Below the pieces are notes generated by a model. It was not told the DNA's origin, ran no database searches, and saw only the letters and a program-made list of their open reading frames with translations. Positions 4,830-5,890 of a DNA stretch of 5,890 bases are shown one piece after another; within the stretch, counting starts at the first letter, position 1, and each line of letters starts with the position of its first letter. This DNA is from Pseudomonadota bacterium (GTDB taxonomy: Bacteria; Pseudomonadota; Alphaproteobacteria; Rhodospirillales; 2-02-FULL-58-16): NCBI GenBank assembly GCA_022567015.1, contig JADFHR010000198.1:1-5890 (forward strand), in the 5' to 3' direction. The position numbers and the translations under genes were made by a program.

Positions 4830-5711
4830 TTAGTCCGCCGCCAGCGGATGGGCGCGCGCGACAAGCGCCTTGAGGCGTTCATCCAGGACGTGGGTGTATA
4901 TCTGCGTCGTTGCGATGTCGGCGTGTCCCAGCATCTGTTGCAGGGCGCGCAGGTCGGCGCCGTGGGCGAGCAGGTGGCTGGCGAACGAGTGGCGCAGCAC
5001 GTGGGGCGAAACCCGCGCCGCATCGAGGCCCGCTTCCAGCGCCACCGCCTTCAACATCTGGGCGAAGCGGGCGCGGGTCAGGTGCCCGTCCCGGGAACGC
5101 GAGGGAAACAGCCACGGCGACTCCCGGCCCGCCGACCGGCCCTTGGGCGCGAAGCCCCCGCGCACCGCCTGGTAGGCCGCCAGCGCATCCGTCGCCGCGT
5201 CGCCCAGGGGAATCATGCGCTCCTTGCCGCCCTTGCCGCGCACGATCAGCATCTGGCTGTCGCGGGACAACGCAGACCGCGGCAAACCGACCAGTTCCGA
5301 AACCCTGAGGCCGGTGGCATACAGCACCTCGAGAAGCGCCACCAGCCGTGTACCGCCGGCGCCGCCGCGCCGCCGCGCCGCCGCCAACAATTGCTCCACT
5401 TCGTCTTCGCTCAGGTGCCTGGGCAGGGACCGTCCCTGGCGCGGGCTGTCGATGGTGGCGCACGGGTCGTCGTCGCGCAGCCCGTCCGCATACAGGAAGC
5501 GGAAGAACTGGCGCAGGGCGGAAAGCCGGCGGGCGCTGGTGCTGGGCGCCATGCCGGCGCCGGACAGGTGCGCCAGATAGTCCCGCACGGCGGTCCCGTC
5601 CGCGTCCTCGGGCAGCCACCCCCGCGCCGCCACGAAGGCGGAGAAATCGGCCAGGTCGCGGCGGTACGCCTGCAGGGTATTCGACGCCGCGCCGCGCTCC
5701 GCCGCCAGCAT
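4830..5711 (-). CDS. xerD: Tyrosine recombinase XerD (start uncertain)
   Basis: With XerC it resolves chromosome dimers at dif, acting with FtsK at the division septum. From the ATG at 5711 there are 293 residues. The N-terminal core-binding domain includes NTLQAYRRDLADF (11-23) and RRLSALRQFFRFLY (61-74). The catalytic domain has all six active-site residues: Arg136 (ATGLRVSEL), Lys160 (GKGGKER), His237 and Arg240 (SPHVLRHSFASH), His263 (MLGHADIATTQ) and nucleophile Tyr272 (IYTHV). Compared with E. coli XerD this start lacks about 13 residues. The upstream in-frame codons (RRVDTFLE before Met1) align with that missing helix, so the true start is probably further upstream. No ATG, GTG or TTG exists in this frame up to the window edge. 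The frame stays open through the 36-bp repeats. XerC is the alternative, but the neighbouring accA favours XerD. mclA follows on the same strand after 123 bases. Confidence 0.92.
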   Translation of the reverse strand: MLAAERGAASNTLQAYRRDLADFSAFVAARGWLPEDADGTAVRDYLAHLSGAGMAPSTSARRLSALRQFFRFLYADGLRDDDPCATIDSPRQGRSLPRHLSEDEVEQLLAAARRRGGAGGTRLVALLEVLYATGLRVSELVGLPRSALSRDSQMLIVRGKGGKERMIPLGDAATDALAAYQAVRGGFAPKGRSAGRESPWLFPSRSRDGHLTRARFAQMLKAVALEAGLDAARVSPHVLRHSFASHLLAHGADLRALQQMLGHADIATTQIYTHVLDERLKALVARAHPLAAD

Positions 5712-5763
5712 CTCGAGGAAGGTGTCGACGCGCCGCGAAAGCGGCGCCCTCGCCGGCCCCCGG

Positions 5764-5890
5764 GGGGAAACGGGGGGTGTCCCCCCGGATACATTTCGCG
5801 GGGAAACGGGGGGTGTCCCCCCGGATACATTTCGCGGGGAAACGGGGGGTGTCCCCCCGGATACATTTCGCGGGGAAACGGGGGGTGTCC
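5764..5890. repeat. Perfect 36-bp tandem repeat array (at least 3.5 copies, runs off the right edge)
   Basis: Three identical units occupy 5764-5799, 5800-5835 and 5836-5871, and 19 bases of a fourth follow to the edge. Each unit runs GGGGAAAC, then a G6-TGT-C6 hairpin (seven-base stem with its flanking C/G), then GGATACATTTCGC. The unit length is a multiple of three and contains no stop codon in any of the six frames. In the xerD frame each copy would encode PRNVSGGTPPVS. The next minus-strand frame gives MYPGGHPPFPRE, and one plus-strand frame gives GETGGVPPDTFR. There are no unique spacers, so it is not a CRISPR. Zero divergence between copies points to recent expansion. The array lies at the 5' end of xerD. 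Confidence 0.9.

Noticed and set aside
5411..5866. 151-codon minus-strand ORF starting MYPGGHPPFPRE in the repeats
   Set aside because: Beyond the repeats it is out of frame with xerD and becomes a meaningless Arg-rich translation. Its ATGs come from the repeat unit, and no ribosome site precedes them.
5764..5890. CRISPR array
   Set aside because: The 36-bp units are directly adjacent and identical, with no unique spacers.

Overview
The window is GC-rich, protein-dense bacterial DNA. It most resembles an alphaproteobacterium, possibly of Rhodospirillales type. The basis is the protein families (alphaproteobacterial-style malyl-CoA lyase, a RamB/ScfR-type regulator beside isocitrate lyase, and xerD close to accA on one strand) and the codon use. 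No taxonomic search could be run.

Layout from left to right. (1) Positions 1-667, minus strand: the N-terminal half of isocitrate lyase (aceA), cut by the window edge. (2) Positions 668-854: an AT-rich divergent control region with two face-to-face promoters, each with a perfect TATAAT and an extended TGn element, plus several operator-like dyads and direct repeats. (3) Positions 855-2297, plus strand: a 480-residue XRE-type regulator of the RamB/PrpR/ScfR family, probably controlling aceA and itself. (4) Positions 2355-3311, minus strand: accA, the carboxyltransferase alpha subunit of acetyl-CoA carboxylase, convergent with the regulator. (5) Positions 3312-3719: a 408-base non-coding gap. 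Most of it is a 269-bp inverted-repeat element that can fold almost completely into a branched cloverleaf and ends 11 bases before the accA start codon. (6) Positions 3720-4706, minus strand: a malyl-CoA / beta-methylmalyl-CoA lyase (mclA type). (7) Positions 4830-5711, minus strand: a XerD tyrosine recombinase. (8) Positions 5764-5890: at least 3.5 identical tandem copies of a 36-bp repeat that run off the window at the 5' side of xerD and are in frame with it.

Three enzymes here act around acetyl-CoA and glyoxylate. Isocitrate lyase makes glyoxylate and succinate. Malyl-CoA lyase joins or splits glyoxylate and acetyl-CoA. AccA takes part in committing acetyl-CoA to fatty acid synthesis. The regulator belongs to a family that senses short-chain acyl-CoA status. 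XerD is a chromosome-dimer resolution enzyme and looks like a positional neighbour only.

The least ordinary parts are the cloverleaf element upstream of accA and the perfect 36-bp array at the xerD N-terminus. The protein genes themselves are ordinary. No complete new multi-gene system is visible.
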